Of a stretch of 64,000 nucleotides of DNA, positions 46,686 through 56,278 are shown piece by piece. The translations under genes were made by a program, and so were the position numbers. The notes under the pieces were generated by a model. That model made no database searches, was not told the origin of the DNA, and saw nothing but the letters and a program-made list of their open reading frames with translations. This DNA comes from Planctomycetota bacterium (GTDB taxonomy: Bacteria; Planctomycetota; Planctomycetia; Planctomycetales; Planctomycetaceae). Position 1 is the first letter of the stretch; each line of letters opens with the position of its first letter. The DNA lies in NCBI GenBank assembly GCA_027623235.1, contig JAQBVJ010000014.1:17308-81307 (forward strand), written 5' to 3'.

Positions 46686-47852
46686 TTAACTTTCGACGGT
46701 GTCCCGAAATCGCGGATTGCTGCGTCGCTTCCAGATAAAACCATCGAGAATGTAGTGCGTGATCTGTGGCACGGCGAGCAGTGGGACAAGCACGCTCTGA
46801 AGGTGGTTCGCTCTGTGAGATTCGGTCAGCCACTCCGAACCGAACAGCCAGCCTCGTTCGTGCCAGATGCCTCGATCCCAGAGAAACTCTTCAAGGAACG
46901 CCAGCAGCCAGAGCGTTCCCAGAAAGAAGGCGATTCGCCGAAACGTCCGCGCCGACCGATTGCCGGGTGCAGCCACTTTATCGGACCTCGCTTTGCCGGC
47001 AGAGTTCGACTCTCCACCTGGGTTGCGATAGCGATACCAGTAAACGAGGACGAAGTAGGGAACGCCGTGGGTGATCACGTTGGTCACGGTGAAGGCGTAA
47101 TCTGAATTGAACGTGATAATGCCGAGGTGCCAGCAAAGCGCGGTCGTCGCGACGACGATGTCTTTGCCTGGGTTCCATTCGCCGAGCTTTGTGCCGCGGT
47201 AGAGACTGTGGCCGCCGTAGACGAGCAGTGCTGCCCAGTAGACCGGTTCGAGAAGGCTCGCTGCGATCTTTGGGGCGCGTGCGAAGTCTTCTTCGAGAAA
47301 CCACCAGAAGTTTCTCGGCATGTGCGAGTGCCACCAGACGAGCGGATAGATCGTTGCCAGATAGATCGCGGCCGTGTCGATCCAGCGTCCGGTCGAGGAA
47401 GTTTCGCCAGCTTTGGCTCGATAGAGCGCGACCCATCCGTACTGCTGCCTCACGAAATGGAAGACGGCCATGTAGGCGAGAACTCGCCAGAACCGCACTC
47501 GGCCCGCATCTCCTTCGGAGTAAATCGCCCAGCCGATCAGAAAGGCGAGCAGCGGTGTCAGCACGTAAAGCCAGCGTCGCTGACGGAAGTCCTCGCGGTC
47601 GGCGTAGACTCGAAAGCCCGTCGCGTAAACATGCGCGACGTCAACAAGCAGCACCGCCGTCACCCAGGTCCACTGAGGCGAGTCGCTGTGGAGCACGCCG
47701 AGCCAGGCTCCGATGCCGAGGAGTCCCAGCGCTATAACCGCGCTGCCCAGGAACGCGGCGAGATCCACCGTCGGCGAGAACAGCCAGGCAATGCTCGGGC
47801 GAGCTGGCTCGACCGAATCGGCAGGAGAAGGGGAAAGGTCAGCAGTCGTCAT
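46686..47852 (-). CDS. Multi-pass membrane protein, function unknown
   Basis: 388 residues with about nine hydrophobic segments ('FLGSAVIALGLLGIGAWLG', 'WLYVLTPLLAFLIGWAIY', 'RIAFFLGTLWLLAFLEEFLW'). Histidines and aromatic residues recur near the membrane ('MAVFHFVRQQYGWVALYR', 'YPLVWWHSHMPRNFWWF', 'NVITHGVPYFVLVYWYRY'), which suggests metal or lipid interaction. No family is recognised with confidence. It is the first gene of a likely two-gene operon with the DMT transporter. Confidence 0.75.
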   Translation of the reverse strand: MTTADLSPSPADSVEPARPSIAWLFSPTVDLAAFLGSAVIALGLLGIGAWLGVLHSDSPQWTWVTAVLLVDVAHVYATGFRVYADREDFRQRRWLYVLTPLLAFLIGWAIYSEGDAGRVRFWRVLAYMAVFHFVRQQYGWVALYRAKAGETSSTGRWIDTAAIYLATIYPLVWWHSHMPRNFWWFLEEDFARAPKIAASLLEPVYWAALLVYGGHSLYRGTKLGEWNPGKDIVVATTALCWHLGIITFNSDYAFTVTNVITHGVPYFVLVYWYRYRNPGGESNSAGKARSDKVAAPGNRSARTFRRIAFFLGTLWLLAFLEEFLWDRGIWHERGWLFGSEWLTESHRANHLQSVLVPLLAVPQITHYILDGFIWKRRSNPRFRDTVES

Positions 47853-48041
47853 GAGTCGGACGGTTTCTTTCCGATGGAGTCGGGAACCCTGATCGTAGTC
47901 CGATGGAAAAAGTAGCGGAACGGCGTAAGCCGTCCGGTCGACTGCGCATCAGCCCGCGACGACCGGGCGGCTCGCGCCGCTCCGCGACACGGATTGGACT
48001 TTTTCAGTGGGCTACCTCAGCGTCGTCCACCGCGCAAAGAA

Positions 48042-48069
48042 AATGCCGGCGTTCCGGTCCGCCGGCATT
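48042..48069 (-). terminator. Rho-independent terminator of the cold-shock gene
   Basis: aatgccggcg / cgccggcatt form a perfect 10-bp stem with an 8-base loop; on the minus strand it is followed by ttttctttg. It lies 53 bases after the cold-shock stop. Confidence 0.75.
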
Positions 48070-48121
48070 CTCAATAAGTGACTTGTGGGAAGCGGCCGGC
48101 GCGGGCGGCTTCCGTGGCGGG

Positions 48122-48319
48122 TCAGACAACCCGCACGTTCTCGGCGCGAGGACCTTTTGGCCCCTCACCCATTTCATATTCGACGGCCTGGCCTTCCTGA
48201 AGCTCTTCAAAATCCACGTCCTGCAGGCAGGACATGTGGAAGAAGACGTCGCCTCCGTCGCTGGCGATAAATCCAAAACCTTTTTCTGCAAGTTTCTTGA
48301 TCGTGCCCGTCGGCATCAC
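48122..48319 (-). CDS. Cold-shock-domain protein (CspA family)
   Basis: 65 residues, a single OB-fold cold-shock domain that binds single-stranded RNA or DNA. RNP1 is 'KGFGFIAS' and RNP2 'DVFFHMS', with 'GPKGPRAENVRVV' at the C-terminus as in CspA proteins. Two adjacent Met codons allow a start at residue 1 or 2. It has a long 5' leader with structured sequence and its own terminator, so it is probably a single-gene transcript. Confidence 0.95.
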   Translation of the reverse strand: MMPTGTIKKLAEKGFGFIASDGGDVFFHMSCLQDVDFEELQEGQAVEYEMGEGPKGPRAENVRVV

Positions 48320-48663
48320 TCACTCCTCACGTTGCAGGAAACCTTGTGATCTGGAATTTGCTTCGGCTGGTCGAGACCTGCCTGGTAAACCCATGGAAGT
48401 GTCAGCTTCGGAGACGCTCAACCGAAGCTCGTGGCCCGTGCTGACACCTGCGTTGTCAACGAGGCCGGTGGACGCGAGGGGAGTGACACGAAACAACAAA
48501 CGTCCGGAACACTTGTTGAAACGAATCCGGGAGACCCCGACTCGCCTCTGAATCGACAACACATCTACCATATTCGATGCGTTATTGCGAACCGATGTCG
48601 GCGCTCCGACGTTTTTTTGTGGCTCCAGCTTCGGCCGTTTGTCGTTCGACGATCTTTCCGCCG
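48320..48663 (-). other. Long 5' leader of the cold-shock gene with nested hairpins
   Basis: The 344 bases between the PQQ-propeller stop and the cold-shock start contain no gene. A two-layer palindrome is centred near 48423: outer arms gtgtcagc (48399-48406) / gctgacac (48440-48447), and inner arms agcttcgg (48404-48411) / ccgaagct (48422-48429). The two layers overlap by three bases, so they may be alternative pairings. Long structured leaders are known for cspA mRNAs. Confidence 0.45.
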
Positions 48664-49923
48664 TCACTTGCCGATGCAGTAAAGGTGCTCTTCGCCACGG
48701 ATCAACAGGCGGTTGCCGATCGGCACGGGAGACGCGATCAGACGCTCGCCCATTTCGTTTTCGGCCAGCAGTTTGAAGCCGTTGCTGATGTCGGCAACCA
48801 GGACGACACCATCTTCTCGCGGCACGTACAGGCGATCTCCGGCGACAGTGGGTGAGGCATAAAACTTCGCCCGGTGTTTCGGAAAACGATCCTGCCAGAG
48901 TGTCTCACCCGTTTTCGAATTGACGCACAGGACGTCTCCACCGTCCCGAACGATGTAAACCTTGCCGTCCTGCAGGCTCGGTGAAGGGACGAACGTGCCG
49001 ATGTCTTCCTTCGTCCACACACGGTGCGACTCGGTGACGTCTCCGCTGCCACCCAGACGGATTCCGGCCAGGCGGGCGCCGCGGCCGTACGGGATCACGG
49101 CGATGTCTCCGTCGATGACGAATGAGGCGACCTGAACCCAGTTCCGTTTTTCTTCCGGGTTGAAGCCCGCACACGACCACAGCTCGCGACCGTTTTCCGC
49201 ATCGTGAGAAGTCAAATGCTCGGCGCCCCAGATGAGGATCGTCTCTTTGCCGTTTTGCTCCATCACGATCGGCGTCGCGTAGCTGTGATCACACTCGACC
49301 GGAACTTTGTAATTGCGAGCCACCTTCCAGCGCGGTTTGCCCGTCCTCTGGTCGAACGCGGCAACGTAGGAATCTCCGCCGTGCATGACGGCCACGATGA
49401 CGTCCTGCTTTGTGAGAGCCGGTGAAGTCCCGAAGTCCCAGTAAAGCTTCACCTGGCCGTACGACTCCTGCAGGTTGGTCTGCCAGAGCACGTTGCCGTC
49501 GAAGTCGAGCCCGGCGAGGTTGCCGCTTTTGAAGAACGCAAAAACCCGTTCGCCGTCGGTCACGATCGACGGGTTGCTGCCGGAACCGTTGCGATGCTTG
49601 CCGGGGATTCCGTCACCGATCTCTTTATTCCAGAGCGGCTTGCCGTTCCAGTCGAACGCCAGCGCCAGATCTTTACCGTCCAGAGTACTTGTCAGCAGAA
49701 TGTGATCACCCCAGACGACGGGAGTCGAACAGCCGATTCCCGGCAGCTTTGTCTTCCAGAGGTGCCCCTCATCCTGAGACCACTTGATCGGGCAGTCGGC
49801 GAGAACGGAACTTCCGGAATCGGCCGGACCTCGCCACCGCGGCCAGTAGCGATCGGGGATTTCCACAGCGAGAGCTTGAGCGGCAGTCGCCAGCACAACG
49901 AGCAATGGCAGCAGACGAGTCAT
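48664..49923 (-). CDS. Secreted PQQ-type beta-propeller protein
   Basis: 419 residues with a signal peptide ('TRLLPLLVVLATAAQALA'). 'RYWPRWRGPADSG' begins the mature part, the W-x-x-W-R-G-P start common in planctomycete PQQ-propeller proteins. Blade motifs of the form A-x-D-x2-T-G-[KE]-x2-W repeat, e.g. 'AAFDQRTGKPRWKVAR', 'TSHDAENGRELWSCAG' and 'LCVNSKTGETLWQDR'. PQQ-ligand and catalytic residues are not evident, so a scaffold or binding role is as likely as an enzyme. It is divergent from the multihaem cytochrome gene. Confidence 0.88.
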   Translation of the reverse strand: MTRLLPLLVVLATAAQALAVEIPDRYWPRWRGPADSGSSVLADCPIKWSQDEGHLWKTKLPGIGCSTPVVWGDHILLTSTLDGKDLALAFDWNGKPLWNKEIGDGIPGKHRNGSGSNPSIVTDGERVFAFFKSGNLAGLDFDGNVLWQTNLQESYGQVKLYWDFGTSPALTKQDVIVAVMHGGDSYVAAFDQRTGKPRWKVARNYKVPVECDHSYATPIVMEQNGKETILIWGAEHLTSHDAENGRELWSCAGFNPEEKRNWVQVASFVIDGDIAVIPYGRGARLAGIRLGGSGDVTESHRVWTKEDIGTFVPSPSLQDGKVYIVRDGGDVLCVNSKTGETLWQDRFPKHRAKFYASPTVAGDRLYVPREDGVVLVADISNGFKLLAENEMGERLIASPVPIGNRLLIRGEEHLYCIGK

Positions 49924-50283
49924 GATTTTCTCCCTCGATCACGGAGTCCTGAAATTCAGTGGGCGTTGTTTTTGAAAATCGCTCACCAAAATTAACCTCA
50001 AGCGTCGGCGAGGGCGAACGACATTCGGCAACCTCGTCGGATGTGCTCACGTTGGACCCGGCACTGAAAGTTCGGCTCGAGGTCCTTCCGGCTATTCTCA
50101 TTGCGAATTCACCAGCCTTTCAAAGAAGCACGATCGTCCACTCCCGAATGAGCAACACGAAGTAGATCGGCATCGAGTGTGGCGTGGGAGTCTGAGTCCT
50201 CAGCGACTATTCTCTGGCGGCAGGGCGCAGCCGCGCGGGCAGCCCGTTGATTTCGCGACAAAAAAAGAACTAAAGACCGTCTT
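49924..50283. other. Divergent intergenic region
   Basis: About 360 bases between the PQQ-propeller gene and the cytochrome gene, expected to hold both promoters. An A-rich tract (gacaaaaaaagaactaaaga) lies just before the cytochrome start. No gene or repeat of the listed families was recognised. Confidence 0.35.
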
Positions 50284-53200
50284 ATGACAAATCGATTTCT
50301 GCCGGGCGTCGCCGCGATCGGGATGACGCTCACATTTGTGGTGAGTCCCGTTCGATCCGCGATCGCTCAGGAGTCACAGCCGGGCCTGGTGGCTGTCTAC
50401 TCGGATGAGAACAGTTCGGTCGTTCGAATTATGCCGACACCCAACCTGAGGCTGCGTTCGGCGGAGAGCATTCATCCGCAGATCGACCGTCAGTTCACGG
50501 CCGCATGGACCGGCGTCCTGAAGATCGACCGCGCAGGGCAGTACCGGGTTTATGCCGACGGAGCGAAGGTGCAGGTCGCCGGCAAACCTGTGGCCGAACG
50601 GACGACTCTTGCGACGGGTGAGCACGCGATCCGGATTCAATTCGAGCGAGAGAGCGGTGAGGCTCGCCTCGATCTTCGCTGGGAAAGCGAATTCTTCCAG
50701 GACGAGCCAGTCCCCAGCGCCGCGCTCGGCCATGTCGAGACGCCGGAGCCGCTCGCAAGCCAGGACTCGATCGAGCAGGGACGGTTTCTGTTTGCGGAGC
50801 TCGGTTGTGCCAACTGCCACTCGGCCGGCAACTGGAACCTGCAGCCGCGCCGCGGGCCGGATCTCACAAACGCCGGGTCGCGAATTCAGGCTGGCTGGCT
50901 TGAACAGTGGCTCAGAAATCCGCACGAGTATCGGAAGTCGGCGGTCATGCCTGTGTGTCTCGACACTGACCAGGACCGCGCGGACGTCACGGCGTTCGTT
51001 ATGTCGCTGCGATCCGGGGCGGAACCCGGCGAGTCTCCTGCGCCGACAACGGAACAGCTTGAGTCCGGTCGGGAATTGTTCCAGCAGGTGGGCTGCGTCA
51101 AATGTCACGACAAGGCCAACAATCTGGACCAGGTCGGATCGAAGTACGTGTCCGCAGCGTGGCTTGCCGAGTTCATTGCCAATCCGCACGCCGTCGATCC
51201 GCACGGACGCATGCCGCAACTTTTTGAGCCGGACGTCGAGCGTCACCTCGCAGGCTCGGTCGCGGGTTTTCTGTTTCAGGAGAAGAAACGTCCGGTCGCG
51301 TTTTCAGAGCCTCGCACCGGCGACGTGAATCGCGGAGCCCGGCTGTTCGCCTCAAACGGCTGCGCGAGCTGTCATGCCGTCGCCTCGGCGGTGAAGAGGG
51401 AAGACGTCCTCGCGGGACCGGCGTTCGGTCAACCGGCGGGGTTGCCGCTGCGTCACTTCTGGGATTTCGACAGTGAGGGCTCATCGACGCCGGTCAAGGA
51501 TCGCGTCACCGGCAGTGTCGAGACAATCCAGGGCCGCGAGGCGATCGTGCGGTCGAACGACGACCGGGAACGCTCCTTCGAATTCGACGGCAAAACATTC
51601 ATTGAGCTGAATCATTTTCACCGGCCGGACACGATGACGATTTCCGTCTGGGTGAAGACGACGCAGGGCGGTTCGATCCTCACGTGGGGCAGACCCGGCG
51701 GCAGCCAGCGCGGCTCGCGCGAACTGCGAATGAACATCGGCCAGGACGGAAAAAACTCGGTGTGTTACGGCGAGTACAATTCCGATGGCGGCTGGAAACC
51801 GGTCATCGTGAAACCCGCCGTGAACCTCATCGACGACAACTGGCATCACATTGCCGTCGTGCGGAAGGGCGAGTCCATTCAGCATTTTGTCGACGGCAAA
51901 CCGGCCGGTTCCGGGAAGGCTCTGCCAGGCGGCGGAGATTACACCGACCGACTGCTGATCGGAGCGCTGGGCCTGTCCGACAATCCGACCAACCGGTTCA
52001 AAGGGCAGATCGACGACCTCTCCATCTGGGAGATGGCCCTCTCCGACGCTCAGATCGCCGCTCTGGCAACCGGCAGTTCGCCGCTCACGATGGCCCGGCC
52101 GGCAGGAGACCGGATCGAGCCGTTCGATGTTGCGGCCGGCTGCCTCGGCGAGGACGTCCAGCGACCGCTGCCGGACTACCGGCTCAGCAAAGCCGACCGC
52201 AGCGCACTGCGAAACTTCCTCGCAACAGTTCAGCCGGAAAATAAAAATCAGCCGGAAAACAAAAACTCGTACCAGGCTTCGCCGCTGACGACTCACGACC
52301 TGCGCATCCGCCAGTTCCGCTGCACCGCCTGCCACGAACTCAACGACCAGAACATTCAGAAGGGCGTCGAGGTCGACGACAACGGACGAGTCGTCCGCGT
52401 TGAGCGACCGCCGCTGCTGACCGGTGCCGGCGCGAAGCTGACCGGTGCCTGGATTCGCGAAGTCCTGGTGGAACGAAAACGCAATCGGCCCTGGCTCAAT
52501 CTGCGGATGCCTCATTTTGGGGAAGGCGTCAGCGAGCTGCCGGACCTGATTGCGAGTGCTGCCGGAGCCTCGCCCGACGACGCCGGTCCGAAACCGGATC
52601 GAAGTCTCGCCGAAGCCGGGCTCGAGATGATCGGCGTTCGCCGCGGAGAAGTGTCGTGCATCACGTGCCACGACTACCGCGGCATCAACCGCCGCAAAGA
52701 CGGCGTCGTGCCGGCTCCCGACCTCGCCGATGCCGGTCGCACTGTTCGTCGCGAGTGGTTTGACCGCTGGATGCACGACCCGCAGCGACTTCAACCGGGC
52801 ACCTCGATGCCACAGCTCTTTCTCGATGTCCCCGCTGAGGAACGTGACCTGCGGATCGCGCAGTTGTGGTCGGCCCTCTACTACCAGAAGCAGTTGCCAC
52901 TGCCGAAAGGCGTGCTCGATCAGCAGACCGAAGGCACACGAATCGTCGTGAAGGACAAACCGGTCATCTTCCGCATGGCGACGGTCACTCCCGTCGGGCA
53001 GATCGATCGCGCGATCAATGTTGGCATGCCGGGCGGATTCAACTTCACTTTCGACGCGGTCAGCTGCCGCCTGGTCTACGCGTGGCAGGGTGAGTTTCTG
53101 GATGCCGGCCCGGCGTGGAACGGGCGCGGTGGGAACCCGGTGAAGGCTGGCGGCGGAAAACTCGTCGAGATCAAATCGGGCAACACTATCCGGGTCGGCG

Positions 53201-53496
53201 CGGCTTCGGAATCCGACTCGCTCCGCTTCCTCGGCTACCGGCTTGAGGATCACAGCCCGGTCTTCCGCTACGAGGTCAACGGAGTTCAGGTTGAGCAGCG
53301 GATCGAAGTCAGCCAGTCAAAAGTCGCTCAGAAATTCGTCGTCCGTAAACCCGCCGCAGACGTCCTTTACCAGAGCGCAGCGGGTGTGACCTTTGAATCA
53401 AAAACCGGTCAGCGTGAGGGAGACCTCATCCGGTTCCCTTCTGCAGACGTCATTGAATTTGAAATCGAGTTCCCTGTCGGCAGCTCATCCAACTGA
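50284..53496 (+). CDS. Multihaem c-type cytochrome with PA14 and LamG-like domains
   Basis: 1070 residues with a signal peptide ('GVAAIGMTLTFVVSPV'). Residues about 20-150 resemble PA14 ('FTAAWTGVLKIDRAGQYRVY'). Five C-x-x-C-H haem sites follow: 'GCANCHSAG', 'GCVKCHDKA', 'GCASCHAVA', 'RCTACHEL' and 'SCITCHDY'. Between the third and fourth, residues about 395-600 form a LamG/concanavalin-like domain ('WHHIAVVRKGESIQHFVDG'). The C-terminal 200 residues are a separate beta-rich domain. Such proteins are planctomycete envelope redox proteins, possibly linked to polysaccharide or sugar oxidation. It precedes the sugar-dehydrogenase-like gene by 35 bases, a likely operon. Confidence 0.9.
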   Translation: MTNRFLPGVAAIGMTLTFVVSPVRSAIAQESQPGLVAVYSDENSSVVRIMPTPNLRLRSAESIHPQIDRQFTAAWTGVLKIDRAGQYRVYADGAKVQVAGKPVAERTTLATGEHAIRIQFERESGEARLDLRWESEFFQDEPVPSAALGHVETPEPLASQDSIEQGRFLFAELGCANCHSAGNWNLQPRRGPDLTNAGSRIQAGWLEQWLRNPHEYRKSAVMPVCLDTDQDRADVTAFVMSLRSGAEPGESPAPTTEQLESGRELFQQVGCVKCHDKANNLDQVGSKYVSAAWLAEFIANPHAVDPHGRMPQLFEPDVERHLAGSVAGFLFQEKKRPVAFSEPRTGDVNRGARLFASNGCASCHAVASAVKREDVLAGPAFGQPAGLPLRHFWDFDSEGSSTPVKDRVTGSVETIQGREAIVRSNDDRERSFEFDGKTFIELNHFHRPDTMTISVWVKTTQGGSILTWGRPGGSQRGSRELRMNIGQDGKNSVCYGEYNSDGGWKPVIVKPAVNLIDDNWHHIAVVRKGESIQHFVDGKPAGSGKALPGGGDYTDRLLIGALGLSDNPTNRFKGQIDDLSIWEMALSDAQIAALATGSSPLTMARPAGDRIEPFDVAAGCLGEDVQRPLPDYRLSKADRSALRNFLATVQPENKNQPENKNSYQASPLTTHDLRIRQFRCTACHELNDQNIQKGVEVDDNGRVVRVERPPLLTGAGAKLTGAWIREVLVERKRNRPWLNLRMPHFGEGVSELPDLIASAAGASPDDAGPKPDRSLAEAGLEMIGVRRGEVSCITCHDYRGINRRKDGVVPAPDLADAGRTVRREWFDRWMHDPQRLQPGTSMPQLFLDVPAEERDLRIAQLWSALYYQKQLPLPKGVLDQQTEGTRIVVKDKPVIFRMATVTPVGQIDRAINVGMPGGFNFTFDAVSCRLVYAWQGEFLDAGPAWNGRGGNPVKAGGGKLVEIKSGNTIRVGAASESDSLRFLGYRLEDHSPVFRYEVNGVQVEQRIEVSQSKVAQKFVVRKPAADVLYQSAAGVTFESKTGQREGDLIRFPSADVIEFEIEFPVGSSSN

Positions 53497-53531
53497 GACC
53501 GCTCGACAGTTTTATCGTGGGAGAACTTCCT

Positions 53532-54962
53532 GTGGACACGAATCGAGTTTTCAGAACGCTCGCGCTGAGTGCCGTTTTTACGGCGCTTTGCGGAGTGACA
53601 CTCGCGCAGTCTTACGTGGTCGAGTCGATCAAAGTTCCCGAGGACATTCGGCTGGAAGTCGGCGGAATGGGGTTCTGGCCGGACGGCACGCTGGCCATGT
53701 GCACTCGCCGCGGCGAGGTCTGGAAATACAAAGACGGCCGCTTTGATCGCTACGCCTTCGGTCTGCACGAGCCGCTGGGCCTGCTCACCGGCAAACAGGG
53801 CGAGCTGTGGCTGATGCAACGCAGCGAACTGACTCATGTGACGGACGAAGACGGCGATGGCGAAGGCGACAACTTCGAAACGATCAACCAGGACTGGGGC
53901 TACACCGGCAACTACCACCAGTACGCCTTCGGTCTGATCCGTGACAAGGAAGGTAGTTTTTACGGGACGACCGGCCTGGGTTTTTATCAAGGCGGCGACC
54001 GTTTCAAAGGCACCTGGCTCGGCACTCTCGACGACATCAAGTATCGCGGCTGGGTGCTCAAGTTTACCGCCGACGGAAAAATGATCCCGTTCGCACCGGG
54101 CCTGCGTGCTCCCAACGGGATTGGACTCTCGCCAGACGGCGAGATTTTCACGACCGACAATCAAGGCAGCTACATCGCCTGCGGCTGGTTGATGCACGTT
54201 CGACAGGGCGATTTCCTGGGACATCCCAGCGGCCTGATCGACGATCCGCGATTCAAAGAACCGTGGACGATGCCTCGCGAAGAGCTGCTGAAAATTCGCA
54301 AACGCCCTGCGGCATTTCTGCCTCACGGAGTCATGGGCAATTCGACGTCGCAACCGATGTGGGACACGACAGAAGGAAAGTTCGGTCCGTTCAACGGACA
54401 GGTTCTGGTCGGCGATGTTCAGAACGGGCGACTGTCGCGCATCTGCCTGGAAAAGATCGACGGCGAATACCAGGGCGCGGCCATCCCCTTTATCTACGAC
54501 CGGTTCGGCGGCGGAGTCAACCGGCTCATCTTTGACAAAGACGGAGTCCTGTGGGTCGGCTTCACCGGTCGTGGCTGGGCGGCGGGTGAGGGTCTGAAAA
54601 AAGTCACGTACACCGGAGTCGAGCCTTCAGAAATTCTGAAAATCAACCTGCAGAAAGACGGCTTCCGAATGACGTTTACAAAACCGCTCGACCCGAAGAC
54701 TGCGGGCGATCCGGACAACTACTCCATCAAACATTTCGAGCTCGCCTGGCAGGCCGCCTACGGCACGTCGCCCAGCGACACCACGAACGTGAAGCCGACT
54801 TCGGTCGAGATCTCCAAAGACGGCCTGAGCGTCGATCTGAAACTTCCGGAGCTTCTGAAGGAAAAGATCTACGAGTTCCACATCGACGGAATCCGAACGG
54901 AGTCCGGTGGCCGCATCGAACACCCGATGGCCTTTTACACGCTCAACCGTCTGGCGAAGTGA
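53532..54962 (+). CDS. Secreted sugar-dehydrogenase-like beta-propeller protein
   Basis: 476 residues from a GTG at 53532, chosen because 'gggagaact' precedes it and a signal peptide follows ('FRTLALSAVFTALCGVTLA'); a GTG at 53517 is possible. The propeller resembles soluble glucose/sorbosone dehydrogenases ('FAPGLRAPNGIGLSPDGEIF', 'NQGSYIACGWLMHV', 'NRLIFDKDGVLWVGFTGRGW'). The C-terminus adds a beta-sandwich. Whether PQQ is bound cannot be told. The electron acceptor is plausibly the multihaem cytochrome upstream in the same operon. Confidence 0.85.
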   Translation: MDTNRVFRTLALSAVFTALCGVTLAQSYVVESIKVPEDIRLEVGGMGFWPDGTLAMCTRRGEVWKYKDGRFDRYAFGLHEPLGLLTGKQGELWLMQRSELTHVTDEDGDGEGDNFETINQDWGYTGNYHQYAFGLIRDKEGSFYGTTGLGFYQGGDRFKGTWLGTLDDIKYRGWVLKFTADGKMIPFAPGLRAPNGIGLSPDGEIFTTDNQGSYIACGWLMHVRQGDFLGHPSGLIDDPRFKEPWTMPREELLKIRKRPAAFLPHGVMGNSTSQPMWDTTEGKFGPFNGQVLVGDVQNGRLSRICLEKIDGEYQGAAIPFIYDRFGGGVNRLIFDKDGVLWVGFTGRGWAAGEGLKKVTYTGVEPSEILKINLQKDGFRMTFTKPLDPKTAGDPDNYSIKHFELAWQAAYGTSPSDTTNVKPTSVEISKDGLSVDLKLPELLKEKIYEFHIDGIRTESGGRIEHPMAFYTLNRLAK

Positions 54963-55049
54963 CGTCTGCGGGTCGGCTTGCCCGAAGGTGAGGCACTGTG
55001 TTGCGAATTCTGGCTTGCGGAACTCACCTTCTTGCCCGTTCGGCGGACT

Positions 55050-55748
55050 TCACTCACCCTGTGAATCTGAGTTGCTTCGCGCAGCCGTGATCGCCTGTGT
55101 GGCGAGCCCTGCGATCTCTTCGCCGATCTCCTCGATCGAGCGCAGCCGGTCTCCGTCGAGCAGCGTGACTGTTCGCCAGGCTTCCTCGCGCGACGCGAGT
55201 TCCAGGTAAGACTGCCGCACCGAATCCAGGTAGTCGCGGTCAGCCTCCTGAAGGTCGGCCGCTTTGTCCGTGTAGTCGCGTTTCGATTTTTTCGCGATCA
55301 GTTCCTGAGCCGTCTCCGCCGGCAGATCGAGGTGAATCACCAGGTCGGCTCGCGGCAATTGAAAGACGTCGTACTCGACTTTCGAAATCCAGTCCTGCAG
55401 TTTCTGCCGTTCCTTGCCGAGTCGCTTGGCTCCCTGGTGAGCCATGTTCGAGGGCACGTAACGATCGGCCACGACGACGTCGTGCGAGGCAAGCTGATCA
55501 ACGAGCACGCTTTTCGATTCGAACCGGTCCGCGGCGTAGAGCGTTGCCGCGAGATGCGGGTCGACCTGGTCGAGCTGTCCGAATTCCCCGTTGAGGAATC
55601 GGCCGATCGTCGCGCCGAAGTGCGTGTCGCTGTAGCGGGGAAAACTGATGAGCGATGCGGAATGCCCCTGCGTCGGCAGCCACTCGTGAAGTCGGCGGGC
55701 CTGAGTTCCCTTGCCGGAGCCGTCAATTCCCTCGATCGCGATCAGCAC
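55050..55748 (-). CDS. tmk: Thymidylate kinase
   Basis: 232 residues, phosphorylates dTMP to dTDP. The P-loop is 'IAIEGIDGSGKGTQARRL'; the DRY-type motif is 'VVADRYVPSNMAHQGAKR', giving the catalytic Arg and nucleotide-binding residues; 'ADLVIHLDLPAE' is followed by the lid with 'KSKRDYTDKAADLQEAD'. The family's usual length is about 210, so this is slightly extended at the C-terminus. It is followed upstream on the same strand by the STAS and mtaB genes. Confidence 0.96.
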   Translation of the reverse strand: MLIAIEGIDGSGKGTQARRLHEWLPTQGHSASLISFPRYSDTHFGATIGRFLNGEFGQLDQVDPHLAATLYAADRFESKSVLVDQLASHDVVVADRYVPSNMAHQGAKRLGKERQKLQDWISKVEYDVFQLPRADLVIHLDLPAETAQELIAKKSKRDYTDKAADLQEADRDYLDSVRQSYLELASREEAWRTVTLLDGDRLRSIEEIGEEIAGLATQAITAARSNSDSQGE

Positions 55749-55793
55749 GTTTCATCCCTGCGGGTCTGCCGCGGATCAGCCAGCTCGAACATC

Positions 55794-56195
55794 CTATACG
55801 CCGTGTTCGGTCGTCCCCTCGCCTTCAACGGCGAGAATTCTCAGTGCGTCAGCCGTGGTTTCGGCAACGCTGAAGTAGGTCAGCAGCCGACTGGCTGAGA
55901 GAATTTCATGGACGCCCGGTGTCAGATCGCAAACCACCAGCTGCCCGTCGAGCCAATGCAGTTTGCGGTGCAGGGTGATGATTTTCCCCACGACCGAACT
56001 GGTGATGTACTCCACGTTGGCCATGCTGAGCGCGACTTTACGAAATCCGAATTGATCGACGAGAGCGAAGACTTCGTGACCAAGTTCTTCGATATTTTCT
56101 TCGTCATTGATGTGCGACACCGAGAATGTGACGACCACCAGGCCGTCCTGCTCGGCTGCTTCAAAATACCGCGGATGGAATTCCGACAGGTCCAT
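55794..56195 (-). CDS. STAS-domain protein (anti-sigma factor antagonist type)
   Basis: 133 residues, a single STAS domain: 'GLVVVTFSVSHINDEENIE', 'KVALSMANVEYITSSVVGKI' and 'QLVVCDLTPGVHEIL'. The segment 'YITSSVVGKI' corresponds to the loop bearing the phosphorylated Ser in SpoIIAA-type proteins (F-x-[SD]-S-x-G). By family it would be switched by a serine kinase/phosphatase pair, but none is encoded in the window. Confidence 0.88.
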   Translation of the reverse strand: MDLSEFHPRYFEAAEQDGLVVVTFSVSHINDEENIEELGHEVFALVDQFGFRKVALSMANVEYITSSVVGKIITLHRKLHWLDGQLVVCDLTPGVHEILSASRLLTYFSVAETTADALRILAVEGEGTTEHGV

Positions 56196-56278
56196 TCGAT
56201 TCTCTTTCGGTCGACGGCTCTCTCAAGGAACCGTCTGAATTCAGTTGACAGATTTTTCTGGCCCGCATTGATCGTCAG

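Noticed and set aside
51481..53253. 590-codon minus-strand frame
   Set aside because: Antisense to the multihaem cytochrome, whose five haem motifs are in the plus frame.
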